NCBI GenBank assembly: GCA_007115705.1
Contig: QXEO01000336.1
Span: 59,500 to 123,499, forward strand
Direction: 5' to 3'
DNA: 64,000 bases
Source of the DNA: Dactylis glomerata
Lineage: Eukaryota > Streptophyta > Magnoliopsida > Poales > Poaceae
Of this stretch, positions 36,455-47,602 are shown piece after piece. How positions within the stretch are numbered: the first letter of the stretch is position 1; every line of letters starts with the position of its first letter. Under the pieces are notes generated by a model. The model saw nothing but the letters and a program-made list of their open reading frames with translations. It had not been told where the DNA came from and searched no databases. Both the position numbers and the translations under genes were made by a program.

Positions 36455-36620
36455 CATGTGTTAATAACAAAGTAATATCAATATAACTTGTGTGAATATT
36501 TAGTAGCATGTTGTAATGTTGTTTGTTTGATGTTTTTGTGATAAAAAACATTTTTAGCGGCAGATTTCCTATACTCAAAGATTTACTTGGTTTCTTCGGC
36601 CAGGCCTACAAAAATTCAGT
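36455..36620 (+). repeat. Right copy of the diverged direct repeat
   Basis: Counterpart of 28120-28290. It lies about 200 bp beyond the Helitron-like end, so the pair brackets that element and could record a duplication made during or before its insertion. Confidence 0.6.
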
Positions 36621-36860
36621 GTTACAAATACAATAGGGAAATAGCACAGAACAAACAAACCAAAATACAGGGGACACAAGTATTTAATGTGGAAAACCCT
36701 TCAATAATAAGGATAAAAATCGCGGACACTAGCCAGCAAATCTTCACTACAAGCGAGAGTGTTTACACATGTTCAGGAATTTCACATATAGAACTTACAA
36801 GTTTTATAATGATTGGCATTTTTATGAACCGTCCATCCACCCTAATCTAACGGTGATAAA
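36621..36860. other. Unclassified short interval
   Basis: AT-rich. The stretch AATGTGGAAAACCCTTCAATAATAAGG (36690 region) resembles a phrase common in grass copia LTRs, but too little is present to assign it. Confidence 0.25.
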
Positions 36861-36865
36861 ATAGA

Positions 36866-36915
36866 CGGTACCAGACTGATGGTACCAGATGGTACCATGG
36901 TACCATCATACTGTG
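36866..36915 (+). repeat. Palindrome-bearing repeat, left copy
   Basis: Contains GGTACCAGA followed by GATGGTACCATGGTACCATC, a perfect 20-bp palindrome at 36888-36907. A related copy lies at 38570-38597. The two bracket an interval holding an HSP90 fragment. Upstream lies ATCTAACGGT, matched by ATCAACGGT before the right copy, so the copies are in direct order. Confidence 0.7.
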
Positions 36916-36959
36916 GGACCGGTACCAAAATAATGTGGGTCACCGATACATCTAATTGA

Positions 36960-38008
36960 TTAAACGAAAATTGTAAAAACCAAGCGCTCTTTCAAACGGA
37001 CGACTACCGGATAAGAGTGCACACATCTTAAAGCACTGAATCGGTCTACCCCGCCCTCTCTCTGGCGGTATTCTGGGGCTCACCGACGAACGGAACCGGC
37101 AGTAGCAACAGAACTCCTCGACGCTTGAGGGAGAGGTCCTCGCATGCCTACGCCATGGCGACTCAACTGCACGTGTGCTGACCAGGGTGGAGCCTGGCGA
37201 AGCACAACAATGGTGAAGGGAGGGGTTCCCCGTGGCGGGATGCCAGCGTGATCGTGGAGGTGGAGGCCGGCGTGGGGTCATGGAGAGATCTCAGGCTATG
37301 AGAGGGCGGAGCATCGGCATAGTCCACCCCCGATCAGTTGCTTCGCCGGTTGTTCGCGGAGGGCCAAGAGGGATTCCCGCAGCTGAGCTGAGCGGCGCCC
37401 GGGAAGACGCATGCAAAGTCCGAAAGTTGTGGTAACCTTTGCCCACGCCCAGCCGCCAGAGCCCCGCCGCGCAATACCGGGACAGTGAGTTGGCCTCTCC
37501 TTAGAAGTACCTGACGCTTGGGTCGACTCCGGACAGAGGTTTCCAGTAGACGGTTGCGGCTGAGTGACAAGGACGGGTGCGAGCAGGGCACGGGAGCGTC
37601 CATGGTAGCGGAAACGTGGGGACAAGGATGAAGAACATGGGATGCAGTGCGATGGATTAAAAAGAGGCAGGCAAACTTGGTGCTAAACCGGACGGTCTGC
37701 ATGTATATCAGCTATCATAGTTCGGAAATTTCAGAGGTTTCCGTGAGGAATTAGGAGATTCAGCAGCCATGTCACAGAACAATTCAGAATTTATTGAAGA
37801 AGCGGCACCTGACTACCTGACTTGGTTGTGCTGATTCTTTTGTCCTTGCGGGGGACGGCGCGCCGGCGCGGATAAAGAGCTCCGGCTGCAGTCAATTTGG
37901 CATCGCAAAAGTGAGCAACCAACCGTCCACCTCTGACAAAGAAGACATAGACAAAGCAGACGAACAGAGGAAGAAGCACGTGTGAGAAGGAAACAGAGAA
38001 ACGCATAA
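36960..38008. other. GC-rich gene-like DNA beside the HSP90 fragment
   Basis: High GC and no AT-rich transposon signature. The minus-strand frames (36952-37281 and 37296-37702) do not resemble proteins I know. Since the HSP90 exon is read on the minus strand, the DNA just downstream of it (38008 down to about 37800) may be its first intron. Confidence 0.3.
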
Positions 38009-38163
38009 ATCGGATGCGTTGGAGCTGAGCTCTCTCAAGAAGATCTTATTGTTGGAGTAGAAGATGTTGATGATGAGCGACAGCACTCGGTTGATTTTTT
38101 CCTGATACATGAACGTCTCTCTGTCTCCGCGCTGCCGCTCATTTGCATCTCTGCCTCTGCCAT
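38009..38163 (-). pseudogene. HSP90 first-exon fragment
   Basis: On the minus strand an ATG at 38163-38161 starts MAEAEMQM. A two-base shift later the frame reads ETFMYQEKINRVLSLIINIF and on through YSNNKIFLRELSSNASD. Plant cytosolic HSP90 begins with a short acidic leader followed by ETFAFQAEINQLLSLIINTF-YSNKEIFLREL-SNASD, so this is the start of the N-terminal ATPase domain. The match stops at SNASD, where the family continues ALDKIR, and intron-like DNA follows. The frameshift and several substitutions mean it is not functional. No further HSP90 exons were seen. Confidence 0.85.
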
Positions 38164-38569
38164 CCTGACCCTCTCTAGTTAGCTCGAGCTTCCACGTTTG
38201 GGCGGTGCAGTATCAAGGAAGGCGACAAATTCCGGTCAGGGACGGCTCAAGGGGGTTAGGCGGTGGTGCAGTGGAGCCTCACAATGGCGCGACGGGTTTG
38301 GACGAGAGGCGGTGGGAGGAGGTCGACTGGGCGGCCGGAGAGAAAGCACATGGGACAGTCGCAAGTAGACATGCTAGAGCCTCCGGGCGGCGGTGCACGG
38401 GCGGCCGTGCACAAGCAGAAAAGTGAAAACTACAGCGACGACCGACGCCTATACCGGTTCATTTTGTAAAGAAGATACTTGTGTGTTGTGTCAGACGACC
38501 TGCGATGCATCGAAGCATCGTATCAAATCCACGGGTGTTTAAATCAACGGTTAAAACAAATCCGACTCA

Positions 38570-38597
38570 ATGGTACCAGACGGTACCATGGTACCGT
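38570..38597 (+). repeat. Palindrome-bearing repeat, right copy
   Basis: GGTACCAGA followed by ACGGTACCATGGTACCGT, a perfect 18-bp palindrome at 38580-38597. Compared with the left copy, the inner arm base pair changes from T-A to C-G on both arms, keeping the palindrome. Confidence 0.7.
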
Positions 38598-38943
38598 GCC
38601 AATCACTGTAAAAGAGCTCTAGAACTTATCTTGTGCGGTGGCTTACAAGATATATATGCGAATTTGCTACCACCGGTGGTAGCTACGCACGCAGTTAGAG
38701 CCATCAGATGTGGTGCAGAGATTCGTGCTACCGTTTGCTAAACTCACGTCCATTTACCTGTTCCCATTCAGTCACAACTAAAGATAATTTGTTTTAGTTG
38801 CCACTCCAGCATGAAGCGACAACTGCGCCTGGCTCCACCAAAATTGTTGTTCAGGGAGGCAGCCAGGGATCGGCTGAGCACCTGCGCCTGCGGTAGAACA
38901 GTACACCTCGCTACGCCCTGGAAGATGGCGAGACCCAGACCCT
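38598..38943. other. Unclassified interval with an 18-bp palindrome
   Basis: GCTACCACCGGTGGTAGC at 38666-38683 is a perfect palindrome. No coding potential was seen. It ends where the F2 LTR begins. Confidence 0.4.
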
Positions 38944-39529
38944 TGATACGTCACAAACGTATCTATAATTTTTGATGCTTCATACTTGTTTTACACTAAT
39001 TGCTTTGTGTTTTGTTTACACTTCGTGGCATTTTTATGCATTTTCTAGAACTAACCTATTAACGAGATGCCACAGTCCTAGTTCCTGTTTTCTGCTGTTC
39101 TTATGTTTTAGAAAAGTTACACAGGAAATATTCTCAGAATTGGACGAAACGAAGCCCCAAGTACCTATTTTCCCCAGCACGAGACGGAGTCCAAAGCAGA
39201 GACGGAGGAGGACCGGGAGGTGGCCACACCACCTGGTGGCACGGGTCCACCCCTGGCTATGCCACCACCTAGTGTGGGCCCCCCTGGTGCCCTTTGACAT
39301 CGCCCCTCCGCCTATAAATTCACTCCGAGGCAAAAACCCTAAATGAATCGGTGTTTTCCCAGATAAAGTTCCGCAGCGTCGCCGTCGTCGAAGACCAATT
39401 TCGGGGGACAGAAGTCTCTGTTCCGGCACCCTACCGGGACGGGGAATTGCCCCTGGAGCCATCTCCATCGACCCCACTGCCATCTTCATCGCCCTTGCTG
39501 TCTCCTATGATGAGGAGGGAGTAGTTCTC
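38944..39529 (+). mobile_element. Athila-type LTR fragment F2
   Basis: A forward LTR starting TGATACGTCAC at 38944, with the same U3 as A2 and A3 (inverse of about 59590-60150), up to GAGGGAGTAGTTCTC. It is cut at 39529 by T2. The sequence to its left is not Athila internal DNA, so 38944 is a true outer end. The rest should lie beyond the right end of T2, outside the window. Confidence 0.75.
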
Positions 39530-39600
39530 TGTCGGTGGATTTCGTGTCGCAAGAGCACGGGGTACCACAGAAGGACCCAAAGATTCGAACGCAGGGGGCT

Positions 39601-41208
39601 TGATGGCTTGTAAGTAACAGCCCGTTGGGAACCCCAAGAGGAAGGTATGATGAGCATAGCAGCAAGTCTTCCCTCAGTTGTGAAATCAAGGTTTATCAAA
39701 CCAGTAGGAGAAAGCCAAACTTCAGAAGGTGATGCTTGCTAGCTTCGCGACACTCCGGACAATGGCGCCAGAAATATTGCTGGTTTGTCTTCACCTAGCA
39801 GCAACGTGAAACCTGCACACAACACAACCAAGAACTTTGCTCCCAACTTACGATGAGGTTGTCAATCTCACCGGTTTGTTATAAACAAAGGATTGGGCGT
39901 ATCGAGTGGTAAAAGGGTAATAGTATGCAAGAAAGTAAACAGTGCAAGTAAAAGTAAAACGGTATAGCAATGTAAAGGAAATTGGACCAGGGTCCAGAGT
40001 TCACTAGTGATGTCTCTCCATAAGATAAATAACAACATGCTGGGTAAACAAATTACAGTTGGGCAATTGATAGAATAAAGATAACATACACATGTCATGA
40101 GGATCACTATGAGATTCACTTTGGGCATTACGACAAAATACATAGACCATAATCCAACTGCATCTATGACTAATAATCCACCATCCGAATGTCGTCCGAG
40201 CAAACATTGGGTATTAAGTTGCACACAACGGATAACTGCATTAAGCAAAGTGCGTAAAGTAAACAAAGTAAATGTCCTTGGACACAAGAATGTTGTTTTC
40301 TCCCTAGTGGCAACAACACATCTACAACCTTAGAGGTTTCTGTCACTCCCCCAGATTACTAGAGGCATGAACCCAACTATCGAGCATAAATACTCCCTCT
40401 TGGAGTCACTAGCATCTACTCGGCCAAGATATCTACTAGCAACGGAGAGCATGCAAGATCATAAACAACATAGAGATAACATAAAGATATATAATTCAGC
40501 ACATCAACTTGACATAGTACCAATACTCATCGGATCTCAACAAACACAACATGCAGAATTACATAAAGATGATCTTGATCATGTAGGGCAGCTCACAAGA
40601 TCTAAGGTACTGCTATGGAGAAGATAACCATCTAGCTACTGCTATGGACCCGTAGTCCAAGGTAGACTACTCACACATCACTCCGGAGGCGACCATGATA
40701 GTGGAGAAGTCCTCTGGCAGGGTGCCGAGAAGAGCTCCTGGATCCTCTCGATCTCGCTTCGATGATGGTGGCGGCTTGCAGTATGTTTCGAGGAAAAGCG
40801 ATCCGTCCTTTAGGTTTTTCCCGTCGAGGGGAATTTATAGGCGAAAGGGCAGCGTCAGGGGGTGGGCCAGCCGGCCTCACCATGTGGTGGCGTGGCCAGG
40901 GGCTGGGCCGCACCACCATATGGTGAGCCTGGCCCATGGCCCCCTCCGTCTCATCTTCGGTCTTCGCGAAGCTTCGGTAAAAATAGGAGGTTCGGCTTTT
41001 GTTTCGTCCAATTCCGAGAATATTTCCTGTGTAACTTTTCTGAAACACAAAAACAGCAGAAAACAGGGAACTGGCACTGCGGCATCTTGTTAATAGGTTA
41101 GTTTCAGAAAATGCATAAAAACGCCACGAAGTGTAACAAAACACAAAGCAAATGGTGTATAAACAAGCATGGAGCATCAAAAATTATAGATACGCTTGAG
41201 ACGTATCA
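39601..41208 (-). mobile_element. Solo LTR of an Athila-type element
   Basis: A 1608-bp LTR, TGATGGCTTG at 39601 to GACGTATCA at 41208, flanked on both sides by GGGCT (39596-39600, 41209-41213). A single LTR with a matching 5-bp duplication and no internal region is the product of LTR-LTR recombination. It lies in the T2 LTR, whose sequence is continuous across it. Confidence 0.88.
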
Positions 41209-41987
41209 GGGCTGTACATGTGAGATCTTGATTGCAACGAAACACGGCGACGGAAGACTCGAGACGTCGAAGAGCACGATGCACGATAGAGAGGGACATC
41301 GATCTTTACCCAGGTTTAGGGCACTCGTGGTGAGGTAAAGCCCCTACTTCCTGCCTTCTTGTATTATGACGCGATCCCTCGCGAGGAGTACAAGTTCTTG
41401 GTTACCGAGCACTGGCTGACCGGAGGTAGAAGAACCAACTTAGCCTAGCAAGGAGCTCTTAATTGGGGAGCCTTTCTAAGGGGCAGCCTCCCCTCCTTTT
41501 ATAGCACCCAGGTCCTCCTTCCCCTCATCAACTTGGGGAAGGGGTTGCCACAATACGGCCAAGGAGGGGGACAGCTGTTGTCTTCAGTCTTCGGTAGACT
41601 TGGTCTTTGTAGAGCAGTGGCACCGGTCCACGAGAGTGGGCGGAGGAAGGCTGACGTCCTCCTCTGGCGCCCTGCACCGTCCACCCTATTTTTAGGGGGG
41701 TGGCAACAACCACCGCGCAGCTTTATGCAGGCATGGCAGAGGCTGGTCGCCCCTTGTCGGGATAGCAGTGGATGGTACGCCATCTTCTATTCTTATCCTC
41801 TTGCTCAACACAGGATTGTGTTGAGCTGGCACAGATCTGGTCCCTGCCCTCACGAGGAACACCTCGCAAGGAGGTCTTCTGGTCCTTAGCGGTTTTGTCA
41901 TCGTTCTCCTCATGAGGCGCCTCCTCAGGAGGGTCTTCCTTGCTGGGCTTCGGTCTTCATTTTACTCCCAAGCCGAAGCTGGGCCGT

Positions 41988-43641
41988 TGCTAACGCCAAG
42001 TTGACGTGTGAAAATGCAGTTGATGGTCCTTGTGCGTGGTGAACAACCAGCCCGTTGGGAACCCCAAGAGGAAGGTGTGATGAGTATAGCAGCTAGTTTT
42101 CCCTCAGTTAAGAAACCAAGGTTTATCGTTCTTGGAGAGAATGGACAATAACGACTAAAGGTAATGCTTGCTAGTTTGCGACAGCTCCGGACAATTTATA
42201 TATGGCGCCTCGTCCAAGCTTTGCTTGCTAGCTGCAACGCGGAACCTGCACACAACACAACCAAGTACTTTGTTCCCAACTTGCGATGAGGTTGTCAATC
42301 TCACCGGTTTGCTTGAAACAAAGGTTATGAGCGTATCGAGTGGAAAATAGTAGAAGTATGCTAGTAAAGTAAACAGTGCGAGTAAAGTAAACAGGTGATA
42401 GCAATATGATGGAAATAGGACCGGGGTCCACAGTTCACTAGTGGTGTCTCTCCATAAGATAAATAACACATGCTGGGTAAACAAATTATAGTTGGGCAAT
42501 TGATAGAATAAAGATAAACGTGATATGTCAAGAAGATCACTATGAAATTTACTCTGGGCATTACAACAAAATACATAGACCGCCATCCAACTGCATCTAT
42601 GACTAATAATCCACTTGTGGCGAATCAATCCGAGAACTCCACAAGTATTAAGTTGCGAATAACAGATAATTGCATTAAGCAAAGTGTGTAATGTAAACAA
42701 AGCATATGCCCTTGAGCATATGAATGTTGTTTTCTCCCTAGTAGCAACAGCACATCTACAACCTTAGAGGTTTCTGTCACTCCCCCAGGTTAAATAGAGG
42801 CATGAACCCACTATCGAGCATAAATACCCCCTCTTGGAGTCACTAGCACCTACTCGGCCAAGATAGCTACTAACAACGGAGAGCATGCAAGATCATAAAC
42901 AACATAGAGATAACAAAAGATATAATTCAGTACAGCAACTCAATCATAACACCAATATTCATCGGATCCCAACAAACCAAACATGTAGAATTACATAACG
43001 GTGATCTCAATCATGTAGGGCAGCTCATGAGATCTAAACATGAAGCACATGGTGGAGAAGACAACCATCTAGCTACTGCTATGGACCCATAGTCCAAGGT
43101 AGACTACTCACTCATCGCTCCGGAGGCAAGCATGGCGATGAAGAAGACCTCCGGTGGCGATTCCCCTCTCCGGCAGGGTGCCCCATCTAGCTACTTTACT
43201 TAGAGTCCCAAGCAATGTGTTCTGGAAAAGTGATCGGGTCTTTTGGTTTTTCCCATCGGGGGGTCTTTATAGGCGAAGGGGGATGTCCGAGGTGGAGCCA
43301 GGCGGCCTCACGCTAGGGTGGCGCAGCCCAGGCCCTGGCCACGCCAGCCTGGTGTGTGGGGCCCCTGTGGCCCCCCTCTTTCTCTCCTTCGGATCTCTGA
43401 AAGCTTTCGGGTAAAATAAGACTCCAGGAACTTGTTTCGTCCAATTCCGAGAATATTTCCTGTGTATTACTTCTAAAACACAAAAACAGCAGAAAACAGG
43501 GAACTGGCACTGTGGCAACTTGTTAATAGGTTAGTTCCGGAAAATGCATAAAAGTGCCACGAAGTGTAACAAAACATTAGGCAAATGGTGTAAAAACAAG
43601 CATGGAGCATCAAAAATTATAGATACGTTGGAGACGTATCA
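41988..43641 (-). repeat. A1 left (3') LTR
   Basis: 1654 bp. Colinear with the right LTR except for a patch at about 43183-43215, where LTR sequence is replaced by pieces copied from elsewhere in the element. It lacks an 18-bp tandem duplication that the right LTR carries near 49165-49190. Confidence 0.88.
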
Positions 43642-43660
43642 AGCATCCCCAAGCTTAACT
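43642..43660 (-). other. A1 polypurine-tract region
   Basis: On the minus strand this reads AGTTAAGCTTGGGGATGCT directly before the LTR start TGATACGTCTC. It is conserved at A2 (60151), A3 (62655) and, forward, A0 (about 611-629). Confidence 0.7.
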
Positions 43661-44400
43661 CCTACTCGTCCTCGAGTAGGTAAGTGATAACAAAAGAATA
43701 ATTTTTGAGGTGACATGCACCTACACAATCTTGATCATGTATGTAAGCATTTGTGAGCTGGGATCATAAGAACTTAAAACATGGGCATGAAGATATAATC
43801 TTGATAATAAGAACTTAGCAACCATGTTGTAAACATGCAAATGAACACAAACAAAAGATCATGAAAATGAAACAATGAAAGTCAAACGTGTGTTCAAATC
43901 ATAAGGAAAAACATACAAATGGTTTTCAGCTTGTCCTTCAAAGAGAGCAAAACATAAATGCATAGGACACCTTCAAGTTTAAGAGGGCGACTAGATACAA
44001 ATAATTTGAGAACAAGTGAAACCAACAACATGAATCAATCAATGAACTTTGGGACAATGCATATTACACTAAGAATGACAACTATGCTCTCTTAATGGTG
44101 CATAAAGATAGAAGGTGGTGACTCAACATAAAAGTAGAAGAAAGGCCCTTCGCAGAGGGAAGCAGTGATTGCAAGTTTTATAACCTTCAAAAATTATGGT
44201 ACTTACCGGCTTTGAGCTCTCATTGCCCCCATCATAAGCATCTTGAATGGTTAAAGTTAATGCGAGAACAATTATGATGCATATGCTCGACAAATCATAA
44301 GTTAAAAACCTCGTGTCCCATGAATACGAGTACCCAAACCTCATGCTACTTTACTTAGAGTCCCAAGCAAGGCTCTTGTCATTGTAAATATATGCATATC

Positions 44401-44490
44401 ATTGAGAACCGCCAATCGAGTGGAAAATAGTAGAAGTATGCTAGTAAAGTAAACAGTGCGAGTAAAGTAAAAACCTCGTGTCCCATGAAC
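44401..44490. repeat. Patch of copied LTR and internal sequence in A1
   Basis: 44415-44471 is identical over 57 bp to LTR 42335-42391. The next 20 bp (to 44489) duplicate internal 44304-44323. In A2 the same place (about 60915-60960) has unrelated, continuous sequence, showing what was replaced. Confidence 0.85.
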
Positions 44491-46551
44491 AAGCCCACAC
44501 CAAAATGACAGGACAAGCAGACAATGAACACCTCGACATCTCTTTTATTTGCCATTTGTTTAGCTTTTTATTGTGAGATGCGTCGTCGAATGTTCACCAT
44601 GGGTATGCTGCAAATTTCCACCATGAATTATGCATGGCTTAGATTAGCGGCCCGGCGTTTCCCTAACACATATACAAACTCCATGATCCCCACAAGATTC
44701 CCAATTCATTTCACACCGCGGGCATCCATAAACAAAAGATCACGATATCAACTCAAATAAGAAGTGCAATGTTGAAAGCTTGCCCATGACTGCATGGCTG
44801 GGCTAGTCTCCAACTTACAACTTGCAAGCATAACAACTCAACATAAGAGACCACAATGTCAAATTTTTAAGAACAGGAAAAAGTAAAGTGTGCCTTCCGG
44901 TTCGTGAGAGCTTTACTGACCGAATTTTGCATAACACTGGTAAGAGTTTAATTTGAAGAGAAAATAAAAGCAAGTCAAATTTACTTGGAATGGCAAATTG
45001 CTAGTAGGTATGTATGGTGGACACTTTGGAAAACTTTGGCTTTTAGGAGTTGGATGCACGAGTAGAACTCATACTCAATACAAGGCGAGGGCTAACAAAA
45101 GACTGGGAGCGACCAACTAAGAGAGCAATAATGGCCATAATCATGCAAAGCGACATTAAAAGAAGCATAAGATGGCATCAAAAGTCAAAAACTAAATGAT
45201 CATAGAGGCTATTGGCGACTTTGTAAGAGTCTGACATGTGTGAGCATGCGCCAAGTCAACCCAAATAAAGCATCAAGGAGAAAACCAAAATAATGCTTCC
45301 ATATAATAAAAACAACGCATGATTTTTTCAAAGGCTCATTAAGCAATCTCAATTGTTTGAGACAAGTCATGCTACAGCAAAATCACTAAGCATACTATCA
45401 AAAAGACATCAAGCATCACATGAAAAAGCCTAAGCCACAGTCTACACAAGCTCCTTCTTGTACCACTATTTTGCACAAAGCTTTTTCTCTTTTCCAACAC
45501 CATTTGAAATTTTTATAAACACCTCTTTTGATGAAAACCAATAAAGATCAGAGGCAAAAATACACCTTGATGAAAAGATATGACAAGGTCTGAACGCAAA
45601 TCAAGGCGAAAACCAAAACCAAAAGCAGTAGCGGAAAAAGAAGAACACCCGGTGAAATTGTAAGAATGAAAAACGGAGTGTTCTTGGCAAATGAAAACGA
45701 GTACATCTCCTCCAAAGGAAATTTGTTGGGGTCCAACCATTTATTGCAGCAAACAAAACTAAACTAACTAAGAAAACTAAAACAACCGACGCTCCAAGAA
45801 AAACACATAGTGCATGAAGCAATAAAAATATAGTGTTTTGAAAGGTGACCTGATTTTTGCCGATGAAGAAGGGGTGATGCATGGGCATCCCCAAGCTTGA
45901 GCTTTTGTCCATTCTTCAACTCATCTCATCATTCTCCAATCCCTACACTTGAAAACTTCCTTCATACAAAACTAAACACAAATCTATTAGCAACATTAGT
46001 GTAGCATAACATATAATCAACCTCTTTTTGCTTCAGGTTTCAACTCAAAACCACCACATATATAGCAAATACTACTGTAGCAAATTCCCCAAAAGTTTCG
46101 TGATCAAAAGAACTCAAAAGAAAGCGATAAAGCGGCAAACACAAATATTGGCAGAAATCTGTCAAAACAGAACAACTGACAAAGGTCGAATTTTTGAGGG
46201 GTTTTATGTTGCTCAAATCAAAAAGTGTTAAACTAACGAAAGTTTGGATATAACCTGGGGCATATGCACAAGAAATCGCAGGTCCAAAAGATATATAGAG
46301 AATTTATACGAATTTTTACGGTGCAGCACCGAAAACAGTTTCAGACAGCAACATCCCCAAATCTTTACCTCACTCGAATTAGAGGCTTCTCTTGGCACAA
46401 AAATGAAATAAACAAGATAAGGAGCGGTCATTACAGTAGTAATGACTTCCAAGACTCAAATAAAAGAAAAAGTACTGAAAATAAAACATTGGGTTATCTC
46501 CCAAGAGTGCTTTTCTTTAACGCCTTTGAGCTAGGCGCAGAAAATTGCGAA

Positions 46552-47418
46552 TCAAGTAATATCAAGTGATGAAGTGCTAGGATCAGCGGGTGCCTTACGT
46601 CTTCCTTTCTTACCTTTGCTATTGACTCTAGGAAAGACATGGCTATTGCAAGGTGGAGAGATAAACCTTATATTGCCTTTTCCCACATCAATGACGGCGC
46701 CCAGGAGCTTCAAGAGGGATCTTCCAAGTGTGATTTGTCCTTTTCCTACACATTCAATAACAAGATAATCAGTAGATATCATTCTTCCTAGGACTTTTGT
46801 AAAAACTCCTTCAGCTATTCCAATGGGAAATATAGTGGCATTGTTAGTAAGAGAAATTCCTTCTCCCCCCTCAGAAAGCTTCCAAAGGCTCAAAGATTCA
46901 TAAACATCCTTTGGCATGAGATAAAATTCAGACATAATATCACAACGAGCATGAAAAGTTTCACCACTAATGGTGATTTTTACCGTAGGATACCAACTAG
47001 AAGGTTCAGAATTTGTTGGCACATAATCAAAATGGTGGCGCAAAGTATTGTAGCAAGAATTCAAGCTAGCAGTGTGAGTCTCAAGAGTATCAAGTCTATT
47101 AAAAATGCACACAAGAGAGGAATCAAAATAGGTTGGCATGCTATAAATTGTAATCATCTTTTTTATAATGTTGAAGGCTTGATCTCCATCACAATGAAGG
47201 AAATCTCCTTCTGCAGTAGCATCCAAAGCATATCTATAACGAAGAGCAAGTCCAAAGTAAAAGCTACTAAGAAGCAAACTCAAGGTCATTTTAGGTTCAG
47301 TTTTTCCATGCCAATCATAAATTCTAGATCAAGCTTCTTTAAAACTTTCCTCATCCTTTTGTTTAAAAGTGAAAATCATATCCTCGGGCGACATAGTAGT
47401 AGCAACTGAACTAGACAT
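46552..47418 (-). pseudogene. A1 short gag-protease frame
   Basis: Starts at ATG 47418, about 160 bp inside the primer-binding site, and ends at 46552: 288 codons with one nonsense codon (TGA, 47329-47331, codon 30, where gag has a conserved Trp). Codons about 22-80 resemble Pfam Retrotrans_gag (ESF-EA, FYFGLALRYRYALDAT, DGDQAFNIIKKM). Codons about 135-265 follow the Athila protease fold (CDIMSEFYLMPKDVYESL, FPIGIAEGV, LLGAVIDVGKGNIRF). The catalytic Asp-Ser/Thr-Gly is not present; the position reads DIM. No zinc knuckle is visible. This is either a degenerate copy or a structural-only protein of a non-autonomous family that depends on a helper element. Confidence 0.75.
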
Positions 47419-47574
47419 AATAAACTAAATTAAAGAAATAGCAACTACCAAGGATTTTAATTTTTTTGGGTTTTTGATATAAAAAGATGCAGGTAAAATA
47501 AATAAAGTAAAGCAAAACAATAACACACTAAAGGATGTGCGTGCGAAAACTCCCCTCGCAGAAGTCTTCCAATC

Positions 47575-47592
47575 TCCCCGGCAACGGCGCCA
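47575..47592 (-). other. A1 primer-binding site, tRNA-Asp type
   Basis: The minus strand reads TGGCGCCGTTGCCGGGGA, 18 bases complementary to the 3' end of plant tRNA-Asp, 10 bases downstream of the LTR. This primer is typical of Athila-lineage elements. Confidence 0.85.
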
Positions 47593-47602
47593 GAAAAGAG
47601 GC

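Noticed and set aside
40671..41180. Open frames of 60-170 codons across Athila and copia LTRs (also 753-1283, 48723-49109, 50464-50847, 57293-57727, 62277-62626)
   Set aside because: They recur with each LTR copy in GC-rich segments, vary in frame between copies and match no protein.
41209..41217. GGGCTGTAC after the solo LTR taken as continuation of the F2 LTR
   Set aside because: The match is short, and the sequence is better explained as the GGGCT target copy followed by the T2 LTR, which rejoins 39530-39600 with exact inverted LTR ends.
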